Origin: Odobenus rosmarus divergens
Lineage: Eukaryota; Chordata; Mammalia; Carnivora; Odobenidae
Reading direction: 5' to 3'
DNA: 64,000 bases
Assembly: GCF_000321225.1 (NCBI RefSeq)
Contig: NW_004450458.1
Span: forward strand, 1,373,806-1,437,805
This document shows, one piece after another, positions 11,501 through 26,500 of this stretch. The notes under the pieces are model-generated. The model saw only the letters and a list, made by a program, of their open reading frames with translations, had not been told where the DNA came from and made no database searches. Both the position numbers and the translations under genes were made by a program. Each line of letters starts with the position of its first letter. Within the stretch, counting starts at the first letter, position 1.

Positions 11501-14500
11501 ATATCATTTCATAAGGTTGTTGGGAGGAACAAAGAAGATACTGAACTAACTGTGGCTAGTGTACTTCTTTGAGCATTCATGAATATTATCTTTTATAATG
11601 ACGTGCATTCTTTCTCCTATATCTGGCTGTTTTCAGTTGAAATACCTCAGAATAATGTCTGTGATTCACTCCTGGATCTCATCCCCTTATGTGATCCTGA
11701 AACGGTTCTAGTACTGTTCTATATCAGCACCATCCAGGGGAAATATGCAAACTGCATATGTAATTTAAAATTTTCTAGTGGCATTAAGAAGTAAAAAGAG
11801 AGGTGAAATTAATTTTAATACTAGATTTTATTTAGCCCAATTCATGCAAATATTATTTCAACATGTAATCAGTGTAAAAAAATTAGCTTTCATATATATA
11901 TTTTTTTCCCCATCTGAAAGCTTCAGCATCTGGTTATGTGTTTTATACTGACAGCTCATTCAGTTCAGGTGAACCACAATTTCAGGTGCGCAGTAGCCAC
12001 ACCTGGGACAAAACAGCCCCAGAGGACACACGTCTTCCAAATTTACCTCTTTGCTAGACCCTTCCCTCTCGTGAGAACCTCACTGCCGCTTTAGACCTAG
12101 TGTTACCAAAAGTCAGCTACTCACCTTTCAGACTGTCCTCTCTGTTCCTTTTGGCTGTTAGTAATTCCACCAGCTCTTAAGTCTACTGTGTCTGAAATCG
12201 GATTCTTACTTGCCTTTCTCTTTTATAGTGTTCATTGTATAATATTCCCACATTTTGAAAATCTCTTTGCATCTTCTCTCTCCTCCAGGGCCCTCTCCAC
12301 TATTCTTGTCTTATAGATTTCCTCCTTTGTGGTCTCTTAGTGTTTAACATTTTTACTTGAAGCTCATTACTTTTTCAAGGCCAGAGTCCTCATTTTCCTG
12401 TAGTAGCTTAAAGCTGGGGACACTCTGGTCCTGATATGTTTCCAAGACCTCCCTCTTGACTTCCTCCCTGTGTTGTGCTTCCTTCCTTCTGCAACCCCCC
12501 CCCCGCCCCCACCCCGGAGAAAGGGAGTTCTCTACCTCGCAGCCACTGGGCTCCACATTCTCACCATTTTCTCATAGCTCTTTTGTATGTTAAGTTATAA
12601 ATGCTTTCTATTTTATACCTTATTTCTGTGCTTCACACCTTTATCAAATATCCAAAGAAATAGAATTCCTTTAACTGAAAATCTGATATTGAAATGACCC
12701 ACCCAAAGAAGGAAGCACAGATAAAGGAAAGAGAAAAATAAACCATGGGAAAGGAAAATGAAATTATTCTTTCAGCTTTAACTACCTTTTAAGAAATATG
12801 AGTGGACCTGATTAATAATAATAGCAACAACAACCACAACTATGGTGACCCCTTACTCAGGGCTTTATAGGAAACAGAACACTTTCCTCTAGCCTGGTGG
12901 ACAAAGGTACGAAACAGAAAGGTGCTGGACCAAGAGTCAATAAACCCAGTTTCTTTCTAGTCCTGGCTTTTTTAATTAACTAGCTCTTTTGCCTTAATCC
13001 CATCACTCAGAGACACTATTTACTCATCTGCAAAATGGGGTATTCTCCTTTCACAAGATTGTTTTGGCAGAATCAATGGAGCCTTTACCCTGGCTCTTCT
13101 CTCTGGCTACCTGGCTGGATCTTTCTGCCAGAGAGCTGTATGGCTGTCTTCTTTTTTTTTTTTTTAATATATATTTTTTTATTATGTTAATCACCATACA
13201 TCATTAGTTTTTGATGTAGTGTTCCATGATTCATTGTTTTCATATAACACCCAGTGCTCCATGCAGAACGTGCCCTCTTTAATACCCATCACCAGGCTAA
13301 CCTATCCCCCACCCCTCTCCCCTCTAGAACCCTCAGTTTGTTTTTCAGAGTCCGTAGTCTCATGGTTCATCTCCCCCTCCGATTCCCCCCCTTCATTTTT
13401 CCCTTCCTGTTATCTTTTTTTTTTTTTTTACATATAATATTTGTTTCAGAGGTACAGGTCTGTGATTCAACAGTCTTGCACAATTCACAGTGCTCACCAT
13501 AGCACATACCCTCCCCGATGTCTATCACCCAGCCACCCAATCCCTCCCACCCCCCACCACTCCAGCAACCCTCAGTTTGTTTCCTGAGATTAAGAATTCC
13601 TCATATCAGTGAGGTCATATGATACGTGTCTTTCTCTGATTGATTTATTTCGCTCAGCATAATACCCTCCAGTTCCATCCATGTCGTTGCAAATGGCAAG
13701 ATTTCATTTCTTTTGATGGCTGCATAATATTCTGTTGTGTATATATACCACATCTTCTTTATCTGTTCATCTGTCGATGGACATTTTGGCTCTTTCCATA
13801 GTTTGGCTATTGTGGACATTGCTGCTATAAACTTCAGGGTGCCTGTACCCCTTTGGATCCCTACATTTATATCTTTGGGGTAAATACCCAGCAGTGTAAT
13901 TGCTGGGTCGTATGGTAGCTCTATTTTCAACTTTTTGAGGAACCTCCATACTGTTCTCCAGAGTGGCTGCACCAGCTTGCATTCCCACCAACAGTGTAGG
14001 ACGGTTCCCCTTTCTTGTATGGCTGTCTTCTTAATGCCTTTTTTTTTTTTTCTTTTCTCGTAAGTGTTAAGAGAATACGATCTTGGGATCAAAAAAGTTT
14101 TGGGAAGCAGTAGACAAGACAGGTTTCTTTCTCTCTCTTTTTGAGGTATAGTTGACACACAGTGTTACATTAGTTTCAGGAGTACAACGTAGTGATTCAA
14201 CAAAATCTATACCTTATGCTCTGCTCGCCACAAGCGTAGCTCCCATCTGTCCCCATACAGTGCTGTTACAGTACAATCAAACTGGCTGTATTCCCGGGCT
14301 GTACCTTCATCCCAGTGACTCCTTCATTCCCTAACTGGGAGCCTGTATCTCCTACTCTTCATCCATTTGCCTGTCCTCTTATCCCCCCTTTGCTCTGCAA
14401 TCACCAGTTCTCTGTATTTATGGATCTGTTTCTGCTTTTCTTTGTTCATTTGCTTTTTTTTTTTTTTAGATTCCACATATACCTGAAATCACATAGTATG

Positions 14501-17500
14501 TGTCTTTCTCTGCCAGACTTATTTCACTTAGCTTAATACCCTCTACCTACCATATTGTCACAAATGACAAGATCTCATTCCTTTTTTTGACTAATATTGT
14601 GAGATATATATATATCTCTCACACATCTTATTTATCCACCTGTCTATCGATGGACGCCTGAGTTACTTCCATAGGTTGGCTATTGTAAATGATGCTGCAA
14701 TAAACATAGAGGTGCATAGATCATTTCAAATTAGTGTTTTCATTTTCTTTGGGTAAATACGCAGTGGTGGAGTTGGTGAATCCTATGATAGTTCTATTTT
14801 TCATTTTTTAAGGAGCCTCCATATTCTTTTCCACAGTGGCTGCACCAATTTACATTCCCACAAACAGTGCATGAGGGTTCTGTTTTCTCCACATCCTCGC
14901 CAACACCTGTTATTTTTTTTCCTTTTGATACTAGCCATTCTGGCAGGTGTAAGGTGATAGCTCAGTGTGGTTTTGATTTGTATTTCCCTGATGACTAGTG
15001 ATGTTGAACATATTTTCATGTGTCTGTTGGCCATCTGTATGTCTTGTTTGGAAAAAATTCTATTCGGGTCCTCTGCCCATTTTTTTGATTGGATTATTTG
15101 GGGGTTTTTGGTGTTGAATTGTATAAGTTATTTATATATTTTGGAAATTAACCCTTCATCAGGTGTATCATTTGCAAATATCTTCTTCCATTCAGTAGGT
15201 TGCCTTTTTGTTTTGTTTCCTTTATTGTGCAGAAGCTTTTTATTTTGATGTAGTCCCAATAGTGTATTTTTGCCTTTGTTTCCCTTGCCTGACAAGACAG
15301 ATTTAGAAAAATATTACTAAGGTTGTTGTCCAAGAAATTACTGCCTGTGTTTTCTTCTAGGATTTTTATGGTTTTGGGTCTCACATTTAGGTCTTTAATC
15401 CATTTTGAGTTTCTTTTTGTGTATGCTGTGAGAAAGTTGGCCCGTGTCGTTCTTTTGCCTGTAGCAGTCCAGTTTTCCCAGCACCATTTATTGAAAAGAC
15501 CGTCTTTCCCCCATTGCATATTCTTGCCTCCTTTGTCCTAGATGAATTAACCTGTATAAGCATTCATTCATTTCTGGGCTCTCTATCCTGTTCCATTGAT
15601 CCACGTGTCTGTTTTGTGCCAGTACCACACTCTTTCAATTCCTGTAGCTTTGTAGTATATTTTGAAATCAGAGCATGATGCCTCTAGCTTTGTTGTTCTT
15701 TCTCAAGATTGCTTTGGCTATGCAGGATCTTCTGTGATTCCATATCAACATTAGGATAGTTTATTCTGAGATGTGTGAAAAATCCTGTTGTATGTTGATA
15801 GTAATTGCATTGAATCTATATATTGCTTTGGGTAGTATGGACATTTTAACAATATTATTCCTCCAATCCATGAGCATGATGTATCTTTTCATTTATGTAT
15901 GGTGTCTTCAATTTCTTTTATCAGTGTTTTATAGTTTTCAGAGTATAGGTCTTTCACTTCCTTGGTAAGGTTTATTCCTAGGTATTTTATTCTTTTTGGT
16001 GCAGTTACAAGTGGAATTGTTTTCTTAATTTCTCTTTCTGCTTTGTTATTAGTATATAGAAATGCAACAGATTTCTGTATATAAATTTTTTATCTTGCAA
16101 CCATACTGAATGCATTTATTCTGTTTTGGTGAAGTCTTTAGGGTTATCTATATACAGTACCCTGTCATCTGCAAATAGTGAGTTTTCCTTTTTCCCTACC
16201 CATTTGGATACCATTTATTTATTTTCATTGTGTGATTGCTACGGCTGCAATTTACAGTACCATGTTAAATCAAAGTGGTAAGAGTGGACATCCTTGTCTT
16301 GTTCCTGACCTTAGAGGAAAAGCTTTCAGTTTTTCACCATTGAGTATGATGTTAGCTCTGGTTTGTCATGTATGGCCTTTATTATGTTGAGGTATGTTCC
16401 CTCTAAGCACACTTTGTTGAGCATTTTTTATCACGAATGGTTGTTAAATTTTGTCAGATGCTTTTTTGCATTTATTGACATGATCATATTATTATCCTTT
16501 GTTTTGTTAATGTGGTATATCACATTGATTTGCAGATATTGACCATCCTTGCTCCCCAGCATAAATCCCACTTGATCGTGGTGATCCTTTTAATGTGTTG
16601 TTGAAATTGGTTTGCTAATATTTTGTCAAGGATTTTTGCATCTGCTTTCATCAGGTATATTGGCCTATAGTTTTCTTTTTTTGTAGTGTCTGGTTTTAGT
16701 GTCAGGGTAACGTTGACCTCATAGAATGTATTTGGAAGCTTCCTTCGTCTTCTGTGTTTTGGAATAGTTTGAGAATTGGTGTTAACTCTTCTTTAAATGT
16801 GTGGTAGAATTCACCTGTGAATCCATCTGGTCCTGGGCTTTTTGTTTCTTGGGAGTTTTTTGATTACTGATTGAATTTTGTTACTAGTTTGGTCTGGTCA
16901 GATTTTCTATTTCTTCTTGACTGACTTTTGGAAGATTGTACATTTTTTTAATTAACATATTTGTTTCAGGGGTACAGGTCCGTGATTCATCAGTCTTACA
17001 CAATTCACAGCGCTCACCACAACACATACCCTCCCCAGTGTCCAGCACCCAGCCACTCCATCCCTCCCACCCCCCGAAGATTGTACATTTCTAAGAATTT
17101 ATCCATTTCTTCTAGGTTGTCCAGTTTGTTGGCATATAATTTTTCTTAGTAATCTTTTATATTCTTTTGTTTTTCTGTGGTGTTCATTGTTACTTCATTT
17201 CTGATGTTATTTATTTGGATCCTCTCTTTTTTTCTTGATGAGTTTGGCTAAAGTTTTATCAATTTTATCTTTTCCAAAAACCAGTTCTTGGTTTCATTGA
17301 TTTTTTTTTTTTAAGTCTCTATTTCATATATTTCTGCTCCAATCTTTATTATTTCCTTCTTTCTGTTGATTTTTCTGCCTGGATGATCTATCCATTGTTG
17401 TAAGTGGATGCTAAAGTCCCCTGCTGTTATTATATTACTGTCAATTTCTCCCTTTATATTTTTCAGTATTTACTTTATTCAAGTGCTCCATTGTTGAGTG

Positions 17501-20500
17501 TGTAGATAATCACAATTATTACATCCTCTTGTTGTGTCGATCCCTTTATCATTATGTAATGCCATTTTTTGTTACCTACCCTAACCACTCTATTTAAAAC
17601 TAAAACCCACCCTGTCGTATTCACATATGCCTGATCCCCTTACACTGCTATATTTTTTCATAGCACTTTGGAATAGTGTCATTTATATAACACTTGGTAC
17701 CTTTTAATTATTATGTGAAGTGATTTTTGTTTGTCCCTCATGACATGTCCTTTAATGTCCCCTTTTGTTTGCAAGCTTCATGAGGACAGATTTTTGTTTG
17801 CCTTGCTCAGTAAAGTATCTCAAGCATCTAGGCTAATGCCTAACCTATAGTAAATGCTAAACTGTTATTTGCTGATAAAGTGAAGGCCGGTGTTGCTGGT
17901 TCCCAGTGCAGTGTTCTTTTCTCATCAATCCCGTTTACCATCCATAAAGGATTAATTTGGAAACGCACATCTGCTTTGCAAACATATCCATGGTACAGTT
18001 CTTTTAAAGACTCTTAAAATTATCACAGTTGAGTTTAGGCATGTTTCAGTAATGTAGGTGTTTCATCCATGCACATATGCTTGTGTAACCTTTCCATAAA
18101 TGATGATGTATATGTATTCCTACAACTATATTTTTATTTCACAGTCATATTTGTGGAAGGGGTCAGGCTATGTGATTTCTAAGTAATGAAACCTATAACT
18201 TTATTATAAGTTACTGAAATTAAATGAATGTGTATACATTTCTATAGTTATATTTGCTTTTCATAAGATAATTTGTAGGTGGGGACAGATTATGTTCTTA
18301 TTTTTACATAATGAAATCTGTAAGTAAAAACATTAAACTTTTGCTGAAATTAAAAATGAACATCTTAATAGTAATATAAACAAAGCTATGATTTGTGAAT
18401 TTACTCTAATTATTTTGATTCTTACATATATATTGTCTTTTTGGGTTTTAGTTATCACTTAAATACACGGCAAGTGTAATAATTAATGTCAGTGGTGCAG
18501 TTCTGCTTAAGGAGGGTGCTTTGGGTTATCAGTTATTTTATATTAATCAGTTAATATGTGTAAAAGTGCATTGGAAAGCATTTATCTTTTTTGAAGCCTT
18601 ACAAGAAACTTGAGAGAGGCAAGTCCTGTATCAATATACCTACTTTACAGGTGAGAAAATTGAGTTTCAAAGAATAAATGATTTATCTAAGGTCACATAC
18701 TAGAGGTAGCAAAACCAGGTATAAACCTTCTGATCCAAAAACATTACCTGTTTTATTCCATATAGGTTTATCCATGAATCAGTGTAAATGTACTCTTATT
18801 ATATAAATGTGATGAAAGCCATAGTACTCTTCTACGTTATCATAGATGAGAATGGACAAATCAGAATGACTTCCCCATGTAGTTTCTTTCCTGTGAATTA
18901 TAAGAATAGATGGATGGATATATTTGTATTTATATACATAATATCTGTATTTACATATTATATAGATCATATGTATGTATTTACACATATAAACCAATAC
19001 ATACAACCTAAAAATCCATTTCAAATATATGGAAAATGGAGCAAGCAAGGAAAAGTGTGGGGTTTTTTTCTGTGTTTCTTTTTTTTTTTAGAGGGAGAGA
19101 GAATCTAAAGCCGGCCCCACACCCATCTAGTAGACACTTAAATAATATGCAGTTAAGTAAAGCGGTCACTGTTTTTCGATTGAATAACTGTAGTATTAAG
19201 ACACTAATCAGAGGGGCACCTTCATTAAGCATCTGATTCTTGGTTTTGGCTCAGGTCATGACCTCAGGGTCGTGAGACTGAGCCTTGTGTGGGGCTCTGT
19301 GCTCAGTGAGGAGTCTGAGATTCTCTCCCTCTCCTTTTGCCCCTCCCCCCTCAAATGAATGAATGAATGAGTAAATAAATCTTTAATAAAATAGACATTG
19401 ATGAAAGAGACCAATGATAGCTTTGCACATAAACTTTTGTTTCATAATGACAGCTTATCATTTGAGTTTAATTGTAATACTTAAAAAATTTATTGATTTT
19501 TCCATATTGCTAAGCAGAATTTGGTTAATAGAATCTTTGAGTTTAACAGGTATTTTTATGACTAGTTGGGGACCCTTAGTGTTTTGGCAGGGTCAAAAGT
19601 TTATCAACTGTTACACTGAAGTTAGATTAGTAAGAGTTAGTTAGTTAGAGTCAGATTAAAAATTAACTCAAGCCTTTAAAGTAGAAAACAGAAGGTGTCC
19701 ACAATGCAAAAATAAAATTAGGTCATTTTTAATTTTCCAGAAAAATTAGTTCTGATCACCTTATTTTCTTTGCCTTTGGGAGGTCTGTGCAGCGTTCTCT
19801 GACACAGTGGGAAGAAAGAGGGAGCCTATACTTTGACCTTGTCTGCTCTCTTTGCAGAGGCTTTCCTTAAATTGTTACAGGGAAGGTTCATTCTCTTGGG
19901 CCAGCAGCTTCCTTGATTTTTGGAAATGCATATTTTGGGAGTGTTTTAATGTCATGCAGTTCTGCTTAAGGAGGGTGCTTTGGGTTATCAGAACAATACT
20001 CAGTTGCATTTTCTTCTAGGACAACCTAATCAAGATTGCCCTTAGAGACTGTTTCACATCCCTCCCTCTATAGGTTAGGGAATTTACTCCTTTGTATTCT
20101 TCACAGTAAGCATTACCCCCTTTCCTGTGGTCTTTTCTGTACTCAGACTCCTAAAAAGAAATGGCATGTATCATGACTAACTTTGAGATTTAACTGCCTG
20201 AAGTCTGTTTCAGACTCACTAGTGCAAAGCAACCATACTAGTTAAAAAAAAAAAGTCCAAATCTACAGCATGGGTAACTTTTACTTCTTTATTGAGCCAA
20301 GAATGTGGTCAGGACCAGGAGGTGGTTGGTAATTGAGGAGCCAAAATCATCAGGATTGATAAGGCTGAGATCAAGTTTGTGTTTGTGACACCAGAGTACT
20401 CAGAAGATGAGTCAATTCAACGAGAGGAGAAAAAAATCAAACCAGTTGTCTGAGAGGTAGCATGAGTAGAAGGAGCAGGAACTTGGGAATTGGACAGACG

Positions 20501-23500
20501 TGTTTAAATGCACATTCCCAGACTAGATGAAGCCGGACCCACTGATTCAGAATCTCTCTGTGAGGGGCTTTGGAATTTGCATGCCAGGAATCAAGTCCAC
20601 AGAAATCTGAAATACAGTGTTTTAGGGGTTCAGAGGAATGAACTAACAAAAATATTTAGTATATGCTTCATGAAGGAGTTGGGATTGACACTAGATCTTG
20701 ACTAGGTTGGATTTTGATATATAGGAAGAAGGAGGAATGTAGAATCAAACAGAAGATTCCATTTAGGGGAAATAACTGGGTAAGGAAGGACCCAGAAAGC
20801 AATAACAGATATTTGAGAAACACTATTCTGTGAGCACCTTATGGACAAGGCCATCTATTCTTGCAGAGCCTAGCTTACATTTAGGTGCTCAGTAAATGTT
20901 TTTTGAACTGTGAAGGTTGTGGACCAACAGGAGTATGGAATGGGTCAAGGCAGATTTTTGAAGAGTCTTGAATCTGAAGCCAAGAAGTTCCTTTTTGATT
21001 TTGTAAACCAAGTTTTTGAAATGGAGAGTCAAGTGATGAAAGTGTCATTTAGGAAGATTAACCTGGTTTCCATAATACCTGGGCTGAGAGAGCCTGGGTA
21101 AGGAGGTTATAAAATAGGTCAATACTCCCTTATTTTCATGTTGTCAACATTTGAAAAAGTGATCTCTTGAACCACACCCTCCTGGGTTCAATTCTCTACT
21201 CCATTTATCTCCTCTGTAAGATGTGTAGTAACACATGGTGAAGATTGGGTCACATAAGATAACCTGTGTATAAGTTCCTCATAATATACAAGCTAGCTGA
21301 TAGTGAAAATTCAAAACTGGTGGCTATTACCCGCAGAAACTTAATCCTGTTCATCTTTACAAACCTAACTTTTTTCTCTGTCTGGAAGAGAGATTTTTTT
21401 TTTTTTGTTAGACTAACTTGATTAATCTACATTTACTTACATTTTTAAAATCTTCATGTTCCTGTGACTATAGATTTAGTTTAACATTCAGGACTTTTCC
21501 TGGAGAGACTGAAAAAGTAATAAAGATTTCATTCTCTGATATTTAGTTCCTTTTTTTTTCAGACAGCACGAGTTCTGTTAATTAGCAAAAAATGAAAGAC
21601 CAAGCTACGTGCTAGTTTCAAAACTGTTTTTCCTACTGAATGATTCGCACCTATAGATGCACTCATGTTAGGAAACTGAATGTATTTTGAAAATTGTTTC
21701 AAGGATTTGAATCACAATTTTAGAAAATCCCGAGTGCTCCCCATAATCAGATTAAACCTTAGCTGTTTGCCCAACTGCCTACATCAAATTGCCTATGTCT
21801 TGAGCTTCTTAATAATGCTTAATCTAATGCCTTAACCCTTAAAAATTTACCCTACAAGAAAACATCTTCCACTCTCTGCCTTTCCCACTGGATCATCATT
21901 ATTTCATTACTAAAACCCTAAGTAGAGCAGATTATTGGATTTGTATATTGTATTTGAAATAATGAGGAAAGAGAATGCATATATGTACATAGTTTGTTTT
22001 CCTACTTTTTCCCTGTCAGTTTGGAAGTAGTGAAAATTGATTACAAACTTAAGCGTATGGATAAAAATGAAATAAGTGGACAAGATAAGGACTTACTTGG
22101 CATGATCTAGGAGGAGACAATATTAGAAGAGACTAAGATTAGGTGGGAAAACTGGAAGACCCATCAGATGTGTTGAGGGCAGTGAAGACAGCAGCCTGGC
22201 TGGTATGAAGCTGTTGCATCAAGGACTGGTCCCAGCAAGGCCGGAGGACTGCTTTGGACCAAATGGAATGAAGTTTCTGGGTTTCTGGTTCAAAGTCCAT
22301 GATGCCCTCCAGCATAAAATTCTTTCCTATCTGCTAGACTTTTTTATCTTGTATGGCTTGACTCCCTATCAGTTCATTTTCAAATGAAATAGAATAATTG
22401 CAGCTTCAATTTGTGGGCCACTTCAGAGGAACTTCAGGCAGCATCCCCAGTGGTGATAAAAGAAATGTCCTGTGCTTGTATAACACTTTTCAATTTGCAG
22501 AACATTTTCACAGCATCCTCTCAGTTGATGTCATTTAGTTAGTTGCTTTTGTATTATCTTTGTTTACTTATTATTTGCTGCCCCCCCCATACTGCAGTAT
22601 AAGCTCTGTAAGGGCACAGACTTTGTATATCTTGTTTACCACTGTAATTTCAGCTCTAGGATTATGCCTGCATGTAATAGACACTCAAAGAATATTTGTT
22701 GGATAAATGCACGGCTGTGTAGAGTAGCTCTCCCTTGTTTGAGGAAACTGAAACTCAGATTGTCTTATCCAGAGTCCTACAACTAGTAAGTAAGTGGTGG
22801 ATTGGGGATTCAAACCCTTTTTATACCCGTCTCTTGTCTTCTACCCTGTTGCTTATTTTATTATACCAGTTGGCTTTCCTGATACTCATGGTATTTTCAG
22901 CATGTCTTGCAAAAACACAAACCATAAAAAGTGACAGGTTTGACCATATCAGAATTTAAAATTGAGATGATAAAAGACACCATAGGTAGACATTTTAAAA
23001 AATCAAGCAACAGGGGCACCTGGGTGGCTCAGTCGGTTAAGTGTCCAACTCTTGATGTCAGCTCAAGTCATGATCTCGGTTGTGAGATCCAGCCATGCAT
23101 GGGGTTCTGTGCTCAGCACAGAGTCTGCTTGAGATTCTCTCTCTCCCTCTGCCCTTCCCCCTACTTGTGCTTGCTCTAAATAAATAAATAAATAAATAAG
23201 TAAGTAAAATCTTTAAAAAAAAATCAAGCAACAGACTAGGAGAAGGTATTTGCAATCTATATTAACAATATAGACTGTTATATATACAAATGACTTTTAT
23301 AAATCAATAAACAGAAGACAAGCAATTCATTAGAAGCATACATAAGAGTTATTAAATGGCAGCTCCCTGAAGAGGAAACCTATAGAGTCAGGAAACTTTT
23401 AAAGACACATCCCACTGCAGTAATAGTAAGGAAATGCAAATTAAAACCATGTCACAACCCTGAACTTCGCAAAAATTTAAAAGATGGACAGTAGCAAGTC

Positions 23501-26500
23501 CCATAAGTTCATAAGAGCAATATGGTAGTTTTTACTAAAATTAAACTTGTATTCCCCAAACAACATAGCAATTCCACAACTAGACTTATTTTCAGAGAAA
23601 GTCTGTTATGAAAACAAGGAGATTGTATAAAGCAGCATTGTTTGTAATAGAATAACTGAAAACAACCTATGATTCCATCATGAGGAAATGGATAACTAAC
23701 AATATAGAATATTCACATGATGGAATATTACACAGCAGTTACAATGAATGAACTAGGTCTGCATGTATCATCACGAGTAGATTAAGCTAAGCTAAGTATG
23801 ATATAATTTATATATATCTTTAAAATGTGTTTAGTGCTGTTTTTGTGAATATCTGTATATAATTGTATAGAAATACAGATAAGGCCTGAAATCAAATTTA
23901 TTACAATAGTTATATCTGAGGAAGGAATGAGGGACAAAAGATTAGGGAGATTTGCAAAAGGAATGATGACTTCATCAGTTATACTTTATTCCTTAATTCC
24001 CAGTACGTAGTAGGTACATTCGATAAATATTTATTGAATTAATTTGAAAAGATTTGAAACAAATCTGACACAATTTCAATGTACGTGATATATTTATTTT
24101 GTCATGCTCTACATTTTTTTGCCTTTACATTTTTTCCCAAGTTAAAAATCAGTTTGGATTTGGCATCTGCATTATATTCTCAGGTCAGATCTGTTAAGTA
24201 TGGCACATGTAGGACAGATGAGCCACAAGGCAGGAGGGCCTTCCTTTGTTTTCTTAAACCCTAGTCCTTTCCTCTTGGCTGACCAAATCAACCTAGGACC
24301 TTAGAAGGCCAGACTCTAGCATCCACGCAATTTTAGAGAACAAAAGGACTTACTGTACAAGGGCATGTTTGTCATTCTCAGCGTCAGTTAAAGGAAAAAG
24401 GATATTTTCCCATGTGCAGAAAGAGACTGAAGAGCCATATACTGACAACAATAGCATCTAAGTTGAATTCTTACTGTGTCCCAGGTTCTGAGAACCTTTC
24501 CTGTTGTCACTCATCTTCACAGCAGCCCTGTGAGTTGGCAGTGTCATTTCTTTTCTTCATACACCAGTTATTAAGAAAAGAAAGGAAAAGAAAAACACCT
24601 ATGACCCTTATTACTATTGGAGGCAATTTACTCTTTGAGGGAGATACTTTGGATTGAAGTTATCCAATCACCAATCAGCCCATTTGTTTATACCTGCTTC
24701 TAACTGATGATAAAATCTTTTTACCAAAAGTGGCCAGACTGAAGAGTCAATAAATAGTTCAATCAAGCAGTAGCTTATCAGGGCAGTCACGACAGGACCT
24801 ATTTTAATATATCATGGAGTTAAAATACTACATCCAAATCTAAAGCAAAATCAAATCCTCAAAGAGGGAAAAGACATCCTATAATTAAAGCAATTTATGC
24901 ATTGTTATAAAGAAACTTTATGGTCATCATTTGGTGGATGGAAGAGAAGAGAAATCCATGTGTCTATAGATTCTCCCCACCCCTCCAAAAAAAGTCCAAA
25001 TTAGGTCCATCTGGAGGAATGGTATCAGAGGGAAAGTTTTTTTCTAGGCACAAGCCAAAAGGAAATGGTTATATTAATAGAAATATGGCTTTCAGAGTAT
25101 GAGAGGTAATAGTTCTGCCACATTCTGAAAATGTTCACTTCTGAGGGCTCACTTTAAAAAAAGATGCTGACAAACTAGAATAAATCCAAAGGAGAACGCC
25201 GAAGAGTGTGAGGGTCTAGAGCTTATGTCATATAGATGGACATGTGTCTAATACCTAATATATTCAACCAATGCTTGTGGGAGGAGGAAGGAAAGACCAG
25301 GCGACACAGTACGGAAGGGAGGGAGGGAAGGAAGGAGGATGGGAGAAGTTGGTCTCACTGCAACTGGTTAGCTAGGAAACGGGAGGCATGGTGGGAAATG
25401 CCTGCTCTCAATGTCTGAAGGGCTCTCAGGTGAAAGGAAAAACACCAGCTGTGTATGATTTCAGAGGAAAAAAGTAGGATTGATGGGTAACAGTTGAATA
25501 GAGAAGGATTTTTAGCTCAAAGGTTTTCCGAAAACAAAAAACATTTTAAAAACAATGTGCTACCTTACAAAGTAGTGAGAAGTCTTTTTCTGGAGTATTT
25601 TCCAGTAAGGTGGGTGAATTTCTACCAGAATTATTGTAGAAAGTGATTATTTCTGACTTTGGGTGGAAAGTTGAGTTAGATGTCTATGATTCTCTGATAT
25701 TGTGAGAGCCAATAACTGCTCATTGATTCATTTGAGGTTTAAAACATCATTCTGTATTTTTCCTTTCTATGTTTCTATTCATCAGAAAAAGTCTGGACTA
25801 TGCAGGGCTGATTCTTACAGCTTTATAGTGCTCTGTGATGGGAAAGGAATTGTAATATTGTAGTATTTTAAAAGTTATTTTTCACAAAACAAGTTTTGTG
25901 TTGTATGTAAGTTTAAGAAATGGAGAAATAATCACATAAAAATTTTCAAATATTTTAATTTTACCTAAAGATATTAAATCTCCATGTAAGGAAGGACAGT
26001 TACTCTTTAGAAGGATAGTTACTCTGTTGGATATAATATTAATACTCCGTATAGCCTTGTTAAAGATCATCTGAAGAAACCAGGCTACGATTTATAAACT
26101 GGCAGTAAATCCTGGTATTTCTTCAATTTTTATATGTTGGATACACACAAAGCTAGAGGCTCTTTTGCAGGAGTTAAGAGTGTGGCCAAAGGTTACATTT
26201 CATACTGTTAATCTACTAATTGTGTTGGAATTACACATGAGTAACAGGAGAAAGTTATACTTATTTTACTGATTCTAAAATGTGGTAGGACACTTGAGAC
26301 ATATCAATGTTCCATGAATACTTGTCGTAAAATCTTTGTTTCTAGGTAAATGGTACTCAACAGCAGGTAATTAAGTCATCAGAAGAAGGGAGGGTGGTTT
26401 TTTCCTGTATTATGTAAATGAGGTTCCAGATGACAAAAACTTAGCGGTGCCAGAGTCAAGACAAGAACCTGGGTTTCTTAATTCATATTCCAGTGCTTTC

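Noticed and set aside
13601..14158. 185-codon minus-strand frame
   Set aside because: It is the L1 ORF2 C-terminus fused by chance to host sequence beyond the target duplication at 14016; no gene.
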